A DNA stretch of 13,751 bases, from the NCBI GenBank assembly GCA_027066695.1, contig JAMONE010000082.1, positions 1 through 13,751 on the forward strand. The letters are read 5' to 3'. Of the stretch, positions 1 to 6,189 are shown one piece after another (the first letter of the stretch is position 1; each line of letters opens with the position of its first letter). A program made the translations under genes and the position numbers. The notes under the pieces were generated by a model that had not been told where the DNA came from, made no database searches, and saw nothing but the letters and a program-made list of their open reading frames with translations. Source of the DNA: Micavibrio sp. Lineage in GTDB: Bacteria; Pseudomonadota; Alphaproteobacteria; Micavibrionales; Micavibrionaceae.

Positions 1-324
1 CGTGTCGCCACTATATATATCGCCAGCATCGCCGATGGCTTTAAATGGCCTAGATGAGAAATCAACTTCCTTGATATAGTCATTTATAATATTTGCGCCG
101 ACATTTTCTGCTTGAAGCTTCATTTGTTCCATGAGCCATGGCCCGTCGATTGGGTCAGCAAATCCAGGGTAGTTCTCAACATCAGTCGTAATCATAAGCT
201 GCCCGCCCTGATCCATTCCTGTTACCAAAATAGGTTCTAACCCCGCGCGCGCCGCATATATTGCCGCCGTGTATCCAGCAGGGCCAGAGCCGATTATCAG
301 AACTTTTGTATGTGTATTTGCCAT
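1..324 (-). CDS. trxB: Thioredoxin reductase, N-terminal part (cut by window edge)
   Basis: Thioredoxin reductase is a cytoplasmic FAD enzyme that passes electrons from NADPH to thioredoxin. Only the first 108 codons are in the window, open to the left edge. Visible are the FAD-binding GSGPAG (residues 12-17) preceded by the hydrophobic strand KVLIIG, and the GGQL (40-43) and ENYPGF (50-55) segments typical of bacterial TrxB. The redox CxxC and the NADPH domain would lie beyond the edge and cannot be checked. The ATG at 324 follows AAGGA with about 10 nt spacing. The gene starts 19 nt after the ELM1-family stop on the same strand, so the two are probably co-transcribed. TrxB-like FNRs share this N-terminus, but the window has a separate FNR of different sequence, so TrxB is favoured. 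Confidence 0.93.
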   Translation of the reverse strand, partial: MANTHTKVLIIGSGPAGYTAAIYAARAGLEPILVTGMDQGGQLMITTDVENYPGFADPIDGPWLMEQMKLQAENVGANIINDYIKEVDFSSRPFKAIGDAGDIYSGDT

Positions 325-343
325 TGCTTGAATTTATCCTTGT

Positions 344-1306
344 CTACTCAAATAGAAACTTAAATCGTTTCTTTATTTCATCCGCAACCATTTGCGCGTC
401 ATTTAGCGGTTCATAAGTGAAATGATTTAGCACGCCTTCAAACTTTTTTAAAGCTCCATGCGTAATTAAGTTATTATGAAGCGTGGATATACGCTTTGCG
501 CCGCCATCAAGATCAATCATATAGACGGGCTTGCCTGTGGTACAGCTCTCGGAAATCATGGAAGCGCTGTCAGCAGTTACTAATATATAATCAGCCCAGC
601 CGAGCATCGCCATATAAGGATTTGCGCCCTCGCCATCCCAAAAGTAATTTTTACCATTATCCAAATATGATTTGAGTATCCTCTGATTTTCTTTACCAGT
701 CCTGCGCGAGCATGTAATCATTAGTGACGCATCTAAGGCGCATAAGTCACGCGCCAGTTTTTCGGTTATGGCTTGGCTCATGGTGTAAGCTTTGCTGCTC
801 CCCCCAATAAGCACAGCAATATGCGGGGAGGAGGGAAGCTCGCCAAGCTCGGGAAACTCATTCTTCGCCGCATTAATTTGCTCTAACGTTATTTTATTAG
901 GACTGGCTTTGGTCACTATAACATTATCCCCGCGCATCGGGTCATGCTCTGGCACTGCGACCATATCGAAATGCTTTGGCGAAATTCGCGGGTCTTGAAT
1001 ATGAATTGTTCTTGTCTTGCCACCGCTTTGCTTTTTTATATAGCGCGAAGCCGCAATGCTTTTGCGTCCGCTAGTGATTAGCAAATCAGGCCATGGTGGT
1101 AAAAGCTTGGGCGTAAAGCTACTCTTTTGTTCCATACCAAGGTAGGGCGAGAGTATTCTCCACGGATTATTAAGCGATATACGCTTTATTTCAGTGTTAA
1201 GCCCCAAATACTGCGCCACTCCGATGCATTGGTTTTCCGTGCCAGCCATGCCTTCTGTTATAATCCAGCAAGTTTTTACATTGTTTTTATTAGTCATATC
1301 GCGCAT
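344..1306 (-). CDS. ELM1-family protein (Mito_fiss_Elm1, glycosyltransferase-like)
   Basis: A 320-residue full-length member of the family named after plant mitochondrial fission factor ELM1. It is common in alphaproteobacteria, where the fold is thought to be glycosyltransferase-like and the substrate is not established. Family-like segments are TEGMAGTENQC (17-27), PDLLITSGRKS (73-83), IQDPR (103-107), VLIGGSSKA (165-173), TADSASMISE (244-253) and TGKPVYM (257-263). The last two resemble the sugar-nucleotide-binding C-terminal half of GT-B enzymes, which is inference. I see no signal peptide or membrane segment, so it is probably cytoplasmic or peripheral. It precedes trxB by 19 nt and diverges from the Lrp gene. 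The start is uncertain: ATG at 1306 or an in-frame ATG at 1297, neither with a clear Shine-Dalgarno sequence. Confidence 0.85.
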   Translation of the reverse strand: MRDMTNKNNVKTCWIITEGMAGTENQCIGVAQYLGLNTEIKRISLNNPWRILSPYLGMEQKSSFTPKLLPPWPDLLITSGRKSIAASRYIKKQSGGKTRTIHIQDPRISPKHFDMVAVPEHDPMRGDNVIVTKASPNKITLEQINAAKNEFPELGELPSSPHIAVLIGGSSKAYTMSQAITEKLARDLCALDASLMITCSRRTGKENQRILKSYLDNGKNYFWDGEGANPYMAMLGWADYILVTADSASMISESCTTGKPVYMIDLDGGAKRISTLHNNLITHGALKKFEGVLNHFTYEPLNDAQMVADEIKKRFKFLFE

Positions 1307-1332
1307 GTGTTGTAATTTTATTCCAAAAGTAC

Positions 1333-1361
1333 TTGCTTATTTCTCATTGTGATTTTATATA
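1333..1361 (+). promoter_or_regulatory. Candidate sigma-70 promoter for the Lrp-family gene
   Basis: TTGCTT (1333-1338) and TATATA (1356-1361) are separated by exactly 17 bp. Transcription would start near 1368, leaving about 43 nt before the favoured start at 1411. The -35 box overlaps the palindrome AAGTACTT (1327-1334), so self-repression is possible. The region is AT-rich, so a chance match is possible. Confidence 0.4.
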
Positions 1362-1395
1362 GTTTCACTATTATTACAAGTATGTGAATTTATAT

Positions 1396-1400
1396 GGAAG
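1396..1400 (+). promoter_or_regulatory. Ribosome binding site deciding the Lrp start
   Basis: GGAAG lies 10 nt before the ATG at 1411. The upstream in-frame ATG at 1384 has no purine-rich site before it. Lrp/AsnC proteins usually begin a few residues before the LDxIDxxIL segment, which also favours 1411. Confidence 0.55.
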
Positions 1401-1410
1401 TATATTTAAA

Positions 1411-1881
1411 ATGAAACGATCCCGCCTTGATAAAATTGATAAAAATATTTTAAGAAGATTACAAAGTGATGGTCGTATTAGTAATATAAATCTTTCCAAA
1501 GCCGTTGGTATATCCGCGCCGCCATGCCTTCGTCGCGTGCGTGCATTGGAAGAGGCGGGCTATATTGATGGTTATCACGCACAAATAAATCCCGCGTCAA
1601 TGGGTTATGGCGTGACTGTGTTTGCGATGGTGACACTTAAAAGTCAGGCAGAAGAAGATCTTCGTGCATTTGAAAAGCATGTTTCAGATATTCCTATGGT
1701 GCGTGAATGCTATGCATTGACTGGTGAAATTGATTTTCTTTTGAAGATTGTTGCAAAAAGCTGGGATGACTATCAAACTTTATTTACAAGCAAAATAAGT
1801 AATGCTCCAGATATAAAATCAATAAAATCATCACTTACAATAAGAATTCCTAAAAATGAATGTGGCATTCCAATAGAATAG
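1411..1881 (+). CDS. Lrp/AsnC-family transcriptional regulator
   Basis: A DNA-binding regulator of the feast/famine family, usually dimeric to octameric and often responsive to an amino acid. From the chosen start it is 156 residues, the normal family length. The N-terminal winged helix-turn-helix opens with LDKIDKNILRRLQ (6-18). The recognition region is about 23-50 (LSKAVGISAPPCLRRVRALE). A linker leads to the C-terminal RAM ligand-binding domain (about 66-145), with the GEIDFLLKI segment (105-113) typical of the effector pocket and assembly interface. It is divergent from the ELM1-family gene and trxB, and Lrp genes beside trxB are a recurring alphaproteobacterial arrangement. Autoregulation and control of the ELM1-trxB pair are inferred. 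A longer 165-residue form from 1384 is possible but less likely. The stop lies 2 bp from the hydrolase stop on the other strand. Confidence 0.93.
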   Translation: MKRSRLDKIDKNILRRLQSDGRISNINLSKAVGISAPPCLRRVRALEEAGYIDGYHAQINPASMGYGVTVFAMVTLKSQAEEDLRAFEKHVSDIPMVRECYALTGEIDFLLKIVAKSWDDYQTLFTSKISNAPDIKSIKSSLTIRIPKNECGIPIE

Positions 1882-1883
1882 TC

Positions 1884-2549
1884 TTAAAATCTATTAAATT
1901 TATTGTTACGCAAAAAATATAGTGCTTGCTTCATTACAACTCGGTTGAACATCATAAAAGTATGTGTCGTCGGCACAACAATATGATCGCTCATGCCCTT
2001 TATTTTTGTGCGCTCTACAGGAACCATTCCGTCATGCTTGCCATCTAAAATCCATGGCGCAAGAGGGTTAATAGATAGGCTTCCCGCGATAACTCCAAGC
2101 GGGTAATTTATCTCTTTATCTATATGTGCATATTTTGTTGTTAGCTGCTTGCTTGCGGGGCCGAATATTGTTTTGAAAAGAGGGGCTAGCCCTTTTGTCT
2201 CTGATAGCCAATCGGCAAATTCACTGCCTGTATTTGGAGGCCCCATCATAACAACGCATCCTAAATTATCGGGCTTTTCTCGTGCAATATAATAACGGGT
2301 AATAAGCCCGCCCATGGAATGAGTGACGAAATTTATCGTAGTGTTCTCGTTATAGCTAGGGCAATTTATTATCTTCTCATGCACAAAATCGCTTAATTCC
2401 TCAAGGCTCTGTTTGCGTGATGGGTATAATATATTAAGAGTAGCATAGCCGCGTTTTTCAAAAAACTTACGCAGCAAAAGCATGTCGGTTTTACTGCGAA
2501 GCATACCATGCAGCAGGATTACCAGCTCTTTATTATCTTTATGCTGCAT
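1884..2549 (-). CDS. Alpha/beta hydrolase (lipase/esterase-like)
   Basis: A 221-residue alpha/beta-hydrolase-fold enzyme of unknown substrate. An LLHGM oxyanion-hole segment lies at 12-16. The nucleophile elbow THSMGG (76-81) puts the catalytic serine at S78. D173 in KHDGMVP and H196 in TTHTFMM complete a plausible Ser-Asp-His triad in the right order. GPPNTGSEFADWL (103-115) resembles the lipase/PGAP1-like subgroup, so an ester or lipid substrate is likely. No signal peptide is visible, so it is probably cytoplasmic. Its ATG at 2549 lies inside the end of trmFO (11-nt overlap). It follows AAGGA by about 6 nt, which suggests translational coupling. I know of no functional link between this enzyme and tRNA methylation. 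Confidence 0.85.
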   Translation of the reverse strand: MQHKDNKELVILLHGMLRSKTDMLLLRKFFEKRGYATLNILYPSRKQSLEELSDFVHEKIINCPSYNENTTINFVTHSMGGLITRYYIAREKPDNLGCVVMMGPPNTGSEFADWLSETKGLAPLFKTIFGPASKQLTTKYAHIDKEINYPLGVIAGSLSINPLAPWILDGKHDGMVPVERTKIKGMSDHIVVPTTHTFMMFNRVVMKQALYFLRNNKFNRF

Positions 2550-3939
2550 CTTTTTCCTTAGGGTTTTGATTACCTATCCATGCGGTAAAATCTTGCCTTG
2601 CGATATCTGTGTAGACTTTCTTTCGGTCTTTACCTTTAAGCTTTTTGCGGCGGCCATTCTCTTGTTTAGGGCGCAGCAATTCATCGGGAGGCAGTGGGAA
2701 CAGGCCAAAATTAATATTCATTGGCTGGAATGTTTCAGCATTTGCCCCGCAGGTAACATGGTTAAGCAATGCCCCTATAGCTGTGGTTTCTGGTGGCTTT
2801 TGTGCGCAATGTCCAAGCATTTCTGATGCAGCAAATTTACCTGTTAACAGCCCGATTGCTGCGCTCTCGATATATCCCTCACAGCCAGTGATTTGACCTG
2901 CAAATCTAATGCGTGGCTGTACCTTTAGGCGCAGCGTATCATCCAATAATTTGGGCGAATTTATGAAGGTGTTTCTATGCATTCCACCAAGCCGTGCAAA
3001 TTCTGCATTTTCCAATCCTGGTATCATGCGGAAAACACGGATCTGCTCGCCATATTTCATTTTGGTTTGAAAGCCTACAATATTATAAAGCGTTCCAAGC
3101 GCGTTATCCTGACGAAGCTGGACAACTGCATATGGTTTATCATCGCTATGTGGGTTTGTCAGTCCAACGGGTTTCATAGGGCCAAAGCGCAAAGTTTCAA
3201 CGCCTCTTGCTGCCATTACCTCAATTGGCATGCATCCTTCAAAATATGGAGTGTCCTTCTCCCACTGCTTAAAATCGCCATATTCCGCATTTATTAATGC
3301 ATCAATAAATGCAGTATATTGCGCCTCGTTCATAGGGCAGTTTATATAGTCTTTACCTGTGCCAGCAGGGCCGATTTTATCGTATCGTGATTGAAACCAT
3401 GCTGCGCCCATATCAATGCTATCTGTGTGCACAATAGGTGCAAGCGCATCAAAAAATGCAAGTGCATCTTCGCCTGTAAGGCTTTGAATTGCTGCGGCAA
3501 GTGGTTGCGAAGTCAACGGGCCGCTTGCAATAATAACATGTTTCCATTCTTCTGGCGGCAGTCCTGCTACTTCGCCGCGTTCAATTACTATATTTGGATG
3601 TGCCTCTAGTGCTTTTGTAACATTTTGAGAAAATATATCACGATCAACCGCCAGTGCGCCGCCAGCGGGTACGGCTGCTTTATCGCCCTCACGCATAATG
3701 ATAGAATCCATGCGCCGCATTTCTTGATGTATCAAACCCACGGCGTTATGCTCTGCATCATCTGATCTAAATGAGTTCGAGCATACAAGCTCTGCGCAGC
3801 TCTCACCTTGATGCGCGGGTGTTTTAACGTGGGGGCGCATTTCGTGTAACACAACACTAACACCCATATTTGCAGCCTGCCACGCAGCTTCGCTTCCAGC
3901 TAATCCTGCGCCAATAATATGTAACGGTTCATTTTTCAT
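2539..3939 (-). CDS. trmFO: Folate/FAD-dependent tRNA (uracil-54-C5) methyltransferase
   Basis: TrmFO makes 5-methyluridine (T) at position 54 of tRNA, using methylenetetrahydrofolate as carbon donor and reduced FAD as reductant. The protein has 466 residues, the usual bacterial length. It opens with the FAD-binding segment IIGAGLAGSEAAW (8-20), followed by HEMRP (32-36) and HQGESCAELVCSNSFRSDD (43-61). C53 and C236 (in FEGCMPIE) match the two catalytic cysteines known from Bacillus TrmFO. Further family segments are MKPVGL, VVQLRQDN and QPRIRFAGQITGCEGYIES near the C-terminal half. The last 30 or so residues are lysine/arginine-rich, plausible for tRNA contact. The ATG at 3939 has only a weak ribosome site. 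The gene diverges from the TerB-like gene and is followed by an overlapping hydrolase. Confidence 0.97.
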   Translation of the reverse strand: MKNEPLHIIGAGLAGSEAAWQAANMGVSVVLHEMRPHVKTPAHQGESCAELVCSNSFRSDDAEHNAVGLIHQEMRRMDSIIMREGDKAAVPAGGALAVDRDIFSQNVTKALEAHPNIVIERGEVAGLPPEEWKHVIIASGPLTSQPLAAAIQSLTGEDALAFFDALAPIVHTDSIDMGAAWFQSRYDKIGPAGTGKDYINCPMNEAQYTAFIDALINAEYGDFKQWEKDTPYFEGCMPIEVMAARGVETLRFGPMKPVGLTNPHSDDKPYAVVQLRQDNALGTLYNIVGFQTKMKYGEQIRVFRMIPGLENAEFARLGGMHRNTFINSPKLLDDTLRLKVQPRIRFAGQITGCEGYIESAAIGLLTGKFAASEMLGHCAQKPPETTAIGALLNHVTCGANAETFQPMNINFGLFPLPPDELLRPKQENGRRKKLKGKDRKKVYTDIARQDFTAWIGNQNPKEKDAA

Positions 3940-3953
3940 GCTGAGTCTTTACC

Positions 3954-3973
3954 AAAAAGCTGCCCCTAGGGCA
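3954..3973 (-). promoter_or_regulatory. Hairpin plus T5 in the trmFO leader (terminator-like)
   Basis: Read on the minus strand, TGCCC-TAG-GGGCA forms a 5-bp GC-rich stem with a 3-nt loop, followed by GC and TTTTT. It ends about 14 nt before the trmFO ATG. No gene upstream on this strand needs a terminator here, so a leader attenuator is possible. The stem is short and could be chance. Confidence 0.25.
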
Positions 3974-4028
3974 ATTAAAACTATGCATATCTTTACTTAT
4001 TATTTCCAAATTATTGTTAAACTCGGCG

Positions 4029-4048
4029 TACATATGTTCAAATATGTA
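4029..4048. promoter_or_regulatory. Perfect 7-bp dyad before the TerB-like gene, candidate operator
   Basis: TACATAT-N6-ATATGTA is a perfect inverted repeat of 7-bp arms with a GTTCAA spacer, 33 bp before the TerB-like start. A weak promoter, TTGTTA (4014-4019) with TCAAAT (4038-4043) at 18 bp, would have its -10 box inside the dyad, as a repressor site would. It also lies in the upstream region of the divergent trmFO gene. The arms are AT-rich, so chance is not excluded. Confidence 0.35.
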
Positions 4049-4081
4049 ATAAATCAGAGCATTTTATAAGGAAAAAATTAT

Positions 4082-4549
4082 ATGAGCAATGCAGTAACCC
4101 AAAGTCAGTTTTATATGTGGCGCACGTTGTTTGCTTTGACACATGCGGATAATATAGTCACAGATGAAGAAATTAAATTTATGGCTAATGCGCTGGAAGG
4201 TGTTAACTTTACAGATGCTCAAACTACTATATTAATGGATGATATTAACAACGCCAAAGATGTTAAAGAGATGTTTAGTGCAATCACTGATAAGGGTGAT
4301 CGGCTGAAATTTTTTGATTTCGCGCGGGAGCTTGTGTGGTGCGACGGTAATTTTGATTCTGAAGAGCAAGCGGTAATGGTTCAGCTTATGGAAGGGCATG
4401 TACAAGAAACAAATGTTGATGATTTGGTCGGGAGCGTTTCCCTTGAGCTGGAAAACGACGTAGCGCCACAACAAAATCAGCCTCAAAAATCTAATGCTAA
4501 GCATAGTATTATTGATATTGTAACATCTTTCCGTAATCGTTTTTCATGA
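4082..4549 (+). CDS. TerB-like protein
   Basis: A 155-residue, mostly helical protein resembling the TerB (tellurite-resistance B / DjlA N-terminal) fold. It has two acidic helix-loop segments in repeat: HADNIVTDEEIKFM (21-34) and WCDGNFDSEEQAVM (86-99). Both match the TerB pattern of an acidic loop with a small residue followed by D/E-E, which binds divalent metal in characterised TerB proteins. The tail from about 125 is glutamine/asparagine-rich and ends in a short basic amphipathic segment. No membrane segment is seen. Stand-alone TerB-like proteins of this kind are widespread in alphaproteobacteria without the ter operon, so tellurite resistance should not be assumed. AAGGA lies about 9 nt before the ATG. 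A terminator follows at 4590-4619, so the gene is probably its own transcript. Confidence 0.75.
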   Translation: MSNAVTQSQFYMWRTLFALTHADNIVTDEEIKFMANALEGVNFTDAQTTILMDDINNAKDVKEMFSAITDKGDRLKFFDFARELVWCDGNFDSEEQAVMVQLMEGHVQETNVDDLVGSVSLELENDVAPQQNQPQKSNAKHSIIDIVTSFRNRFS

Positions 4550-4575
4550 AATCCACCTAAATAGCACAAAATATG

Positions 4576-4604
4576 TTGCCTTATTCAGGGCATGGACTTA
4601 CCAT
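4576..4604 (+). promoter_or_regulatory. Candidate fdxA promoter overlapping the terminator
   Basis: TTGCCT (4576-4581) and TACCAT (4599-4604) are spaced by 17 bp, which puts the start of transcription near 4611. The -10 box lies inside the terminator hairpin described separately. The match to consensus is moderate, and no better promoter is obvious between the terminator and fdxA. Confidence 0.35.
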
Positions 4605-4619
4605 GCTTTTTCGGTTTTT
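4590..4619 (+). terminator. Rho-independent terminator after the TerB-like gene
   Basis: GCATGG (4590-4595), loop ACTTA, then CCATGC (4601-4606) form a perfect 6-bp stem, followed by TTTTT, CGG and TTTTT. It lies 40 nt after the TerB-like stop. The in-frame ATG at 4592 upstream of fdxA is inside this hairpin, so it is not a real start. Confidence 0.8.
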
Positions 4620-4627
4620 ACTTATTT

Positions 4628-4633
4628 AAGGAG
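4628..4633 (+). promoter_or_regulatory. Ribosome binding site deciding the fdxA start
   Basis: AAGGAG lies 12 nt before the ATG at 4646. It supports this start over the upstream in-frame ATG at 4592. Starting at 4646 also places all cysteines at the standard seven-iron ferredoxin positions. Confidence 0.8.
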
Positions 4634-4645
4634 ACATTTCGAAAA

Positions 4646-4984
4646 ATGACTTTTGTAGTAACAGATGATTGTATTCGCTGTAAATACACAGATTGTGTTG
4701 AAGTTTGCCCCGTAGATTGCTTCTATGAGGGTGAGAATATGTTAGTGATCAGCCCCGATGAATGCATCGATTGCGGCGTGTGTGAGCCTGAATGCCCGAT
4801 TGAGGCTATACTGCCCGACACTGATGATAAAGCAGAGCAATGGCTTGAGCTTAACACTAAATATTCAGAAATTTGGCCGAATATCACAATTAAAAAAGAC
4901 CCTATGCCTAACGCGGAAAAGATGAAAGACAAAAAGGGTAAAATTGATACTGATTTTAGCGCAGAATGCGGCGAAGGCGATTAA
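4646..4984 (+). CDS. fdxA: Seven-iron ferredoxin FdxA (3Fe-4S plus 4Fe-4S)
   Basis: A soluble cytoplasmic electron carrier of 112 residues, the usual size. Cysteines at 9, 12, 17, 21, 25, 40, 43, 46 and 50 match the Azotobacter ferredoxin I pattern once the initiator Met is removed (8, 11, 16, 20, 24, 39, 42, 45, 49). The first set binds a [3Fe-4S] cluster, with C50 crossing over. CIDCGVCEPEC (40-50), together with C21 from the first half, forms the [4Fe-4S] site. The C-terminal half is acidic with a lysine-rich stretch (MKDKKGK), as in other FdxA proteins. cysK follows 34 nt later with no terminator between, so the two are probably co-transcribed. The window also holds an FNR (6190-7236), a plausible reductant for this ferredoxin. 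The partner assignment is inference. Confidence 0.96.
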   Translation: MTFVVTDDCIRCKYTDCVEVCPVDCFYEGENMLVISPDECIDCGVCEPECPIEAILPDTDDKAEQWLELNTKYSEIWPNITIKKDPMPNAEKMKDKKGKIDTDFSAECGEGD

Positions 4985-5018
4985 AACCAATATGACATAA
5001 ACCTAAAGGAGACCTGCC

Positions 5019-6023
5019 ATGAATTTTCCAGCAATAAAGAATAACGATAAAAACGCTTTGGTGCCCAATGCTCATTGCCGTGGCAGAGTATATGATTCCA
5101 TTGCCGATACTATTGGCGCAACTCCGCTGGTTCGGGTTTTTAAATTCATGGATAAATATAACTTAGAGGCAGAAATTTTGGCTAAGTTAGAGTTTTTTAA
5201 TCCGCTTTCTTCTGTTAAAGACCGCATTGGTTTTGCCATGATAGAAGCGGCAGAGCGCGCGGGTCAAATTGAGGCTGGAAAAACTGTCCTTATTGAGGCA
5301 ACTTCAGGTAATACGGGCATCGCTTTGGCATTTATCGCCGCTAGTAAGGGCTATCGCCTTATTTTGACTATGCCAGAAAGCATGTCGCTTGAGCGTCGTA
5401 AGATGCTTAAATTTTGTGGCGCAGAGCTTGTGCTGACACCAAAAGAAAAGGGAATGCCAGGCGCGATGGCCAAGGCGGAGGAGCTTTTGGCCGAGCATGA
5501 GAATGCATTTTCTCCAAGTCAGTTCGAAAATAGCGCAAATCCGCAAATTCACCGTGAAACAACTGCCGAGGAAATTTGGAGTGATACGGACGGTAAGGCT
5601 GATATCCTTATTTCAGGCGTTGGCACTGGCGGAACTTTAACAGGCACTGCGCAGGTGCTTAAATCCCGTAAGGCTGATTTCAAAGCTTATGCAGTTGAGC
5701 CAAGCGAAAGCCCCGTTATTTCAGGCGGACAGCCCGGCCCTCATAAAATTCAGGGCATCGGCGGTGGTTTTATTCCTGATATTTTGGATGTCGATCTTAT
5801 TGATGGAGTTATAAAAATAGATAGTGATACAGCGATTGAAACTTCGCGTGAAATGGCACGTTTAGAGGGCATTCCTTGCGGGATTTCATCAGGCGCAGCT
5901 TTCGCCGCCGCGCGAGAAGTGGCACAAATGCCTGAAAATAAAGGCAAGCAAATTATAGTTATAGTCCCTTCATTCGCCGAGCGTTATATATCTAGCGTGC
6001 TTTTTGATGGTATTGAGGATTAA
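5019..6023 (+). CDS. cysK: Cysteine synthase (O-acetylserine sulfhydrylase)
   Basis: A PLP enzyme that makes cysteine from O-acetylserine and sulfide, the last step of sulfur assimilation. It has 334 residues, slightly long for CysK because of about 22 extra N-terminal residues before VYDSIADTIGATPLVRV (24-40). K67 in NPLSSVKDRIGFAM is the PLP lysine. TSGNTGIALA (95-104) is the substrate loop, VGTGGTLTG (201-209) grips the PLP phosphate, and GIPCGISSGAA (284-294) holds the pyridine-nitrogen serine. The ATG at 5019 has an excellent AAAGGAG (5006-5011), and no other ATG precedes the core, so the extension looks real. CysM or a cystathionine synthase is a less likely reading, since QGIGGGFIP (245-253) is CysK-like. 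The C-terminal SFAERYIS has Ala where many relatives have Gly. The gene probably shares a transcript with fdxA. Confidence 0.95.
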   Translation: MNFPAIKNNDKNALVPNAHCRGRVYDSIADTIGATPLVRVFKFMDKYNLEAEILAKLEFFNPLSSVKDRIGFAMIEAAERAGQIEAGKTVLIEATSGNTGIALAFIAASKGYRLILTMPESMSLERRKMLKFCGAELVLTPKEKGMPGAMAKAEELLAEHENAFSPSQFENSANPQIHRETTAEEIWSDTDGKADILISGVGTGGTLTGTAQVLKSRKADFKAYAVEPSESPVISGGQPGPHKIQGIGGGFIPDILDVDLIDGVIKIDSDTAIETSREMARLEGIPCGISSGAAFAAAREVAQMPENKGKQIIVIVPSFAERYISSVLFDGIED

Positions 6024-6189
6024 TGTCAGAAACAGTGCTGCTGTACATGTGTTTAAGTTATTGTAATAGCTTATAAAATTGCAATCCTTCACTTTGTTTG
6101 AAAATTTTGAATATTTTAATAATAAAACATAAAGTGAGGCGCAGTTTCCCCTATTATTAAGCTTACAATAGCATAATATTCCTAAAACA

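Noticed and set aside
2482..2826. A 114-codon plus-strand frame across the trmFO/hydrolase overlap
   Set aside because: It runs antisense to two well-supported genes and shows no domain or ribosome site.
4082..4549. Tellurite resistance system
   Set aside because: Only one TerB-like gene is present, with no terC, terD or terZ neighbours. The name reflects fold only.
4592..4645. Longer fdxA starting at ATG 4592
   Set aside because: This ATG lies inside the terminator hairpin. The extra residues do not belong to the ferredoxin family, and AAGGAG supports 4646.
6024..6189. Possible terminators or a small RNA between cysK and the FNR gene
   Set aside because: The region has CCUUCACUUU/AAAGUGAGG and UAUUGUAA/UUACAAUA pairs, but the loops are long (27 nt or more) and no T-run follows. 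I see no supported feature in these 166 bases.
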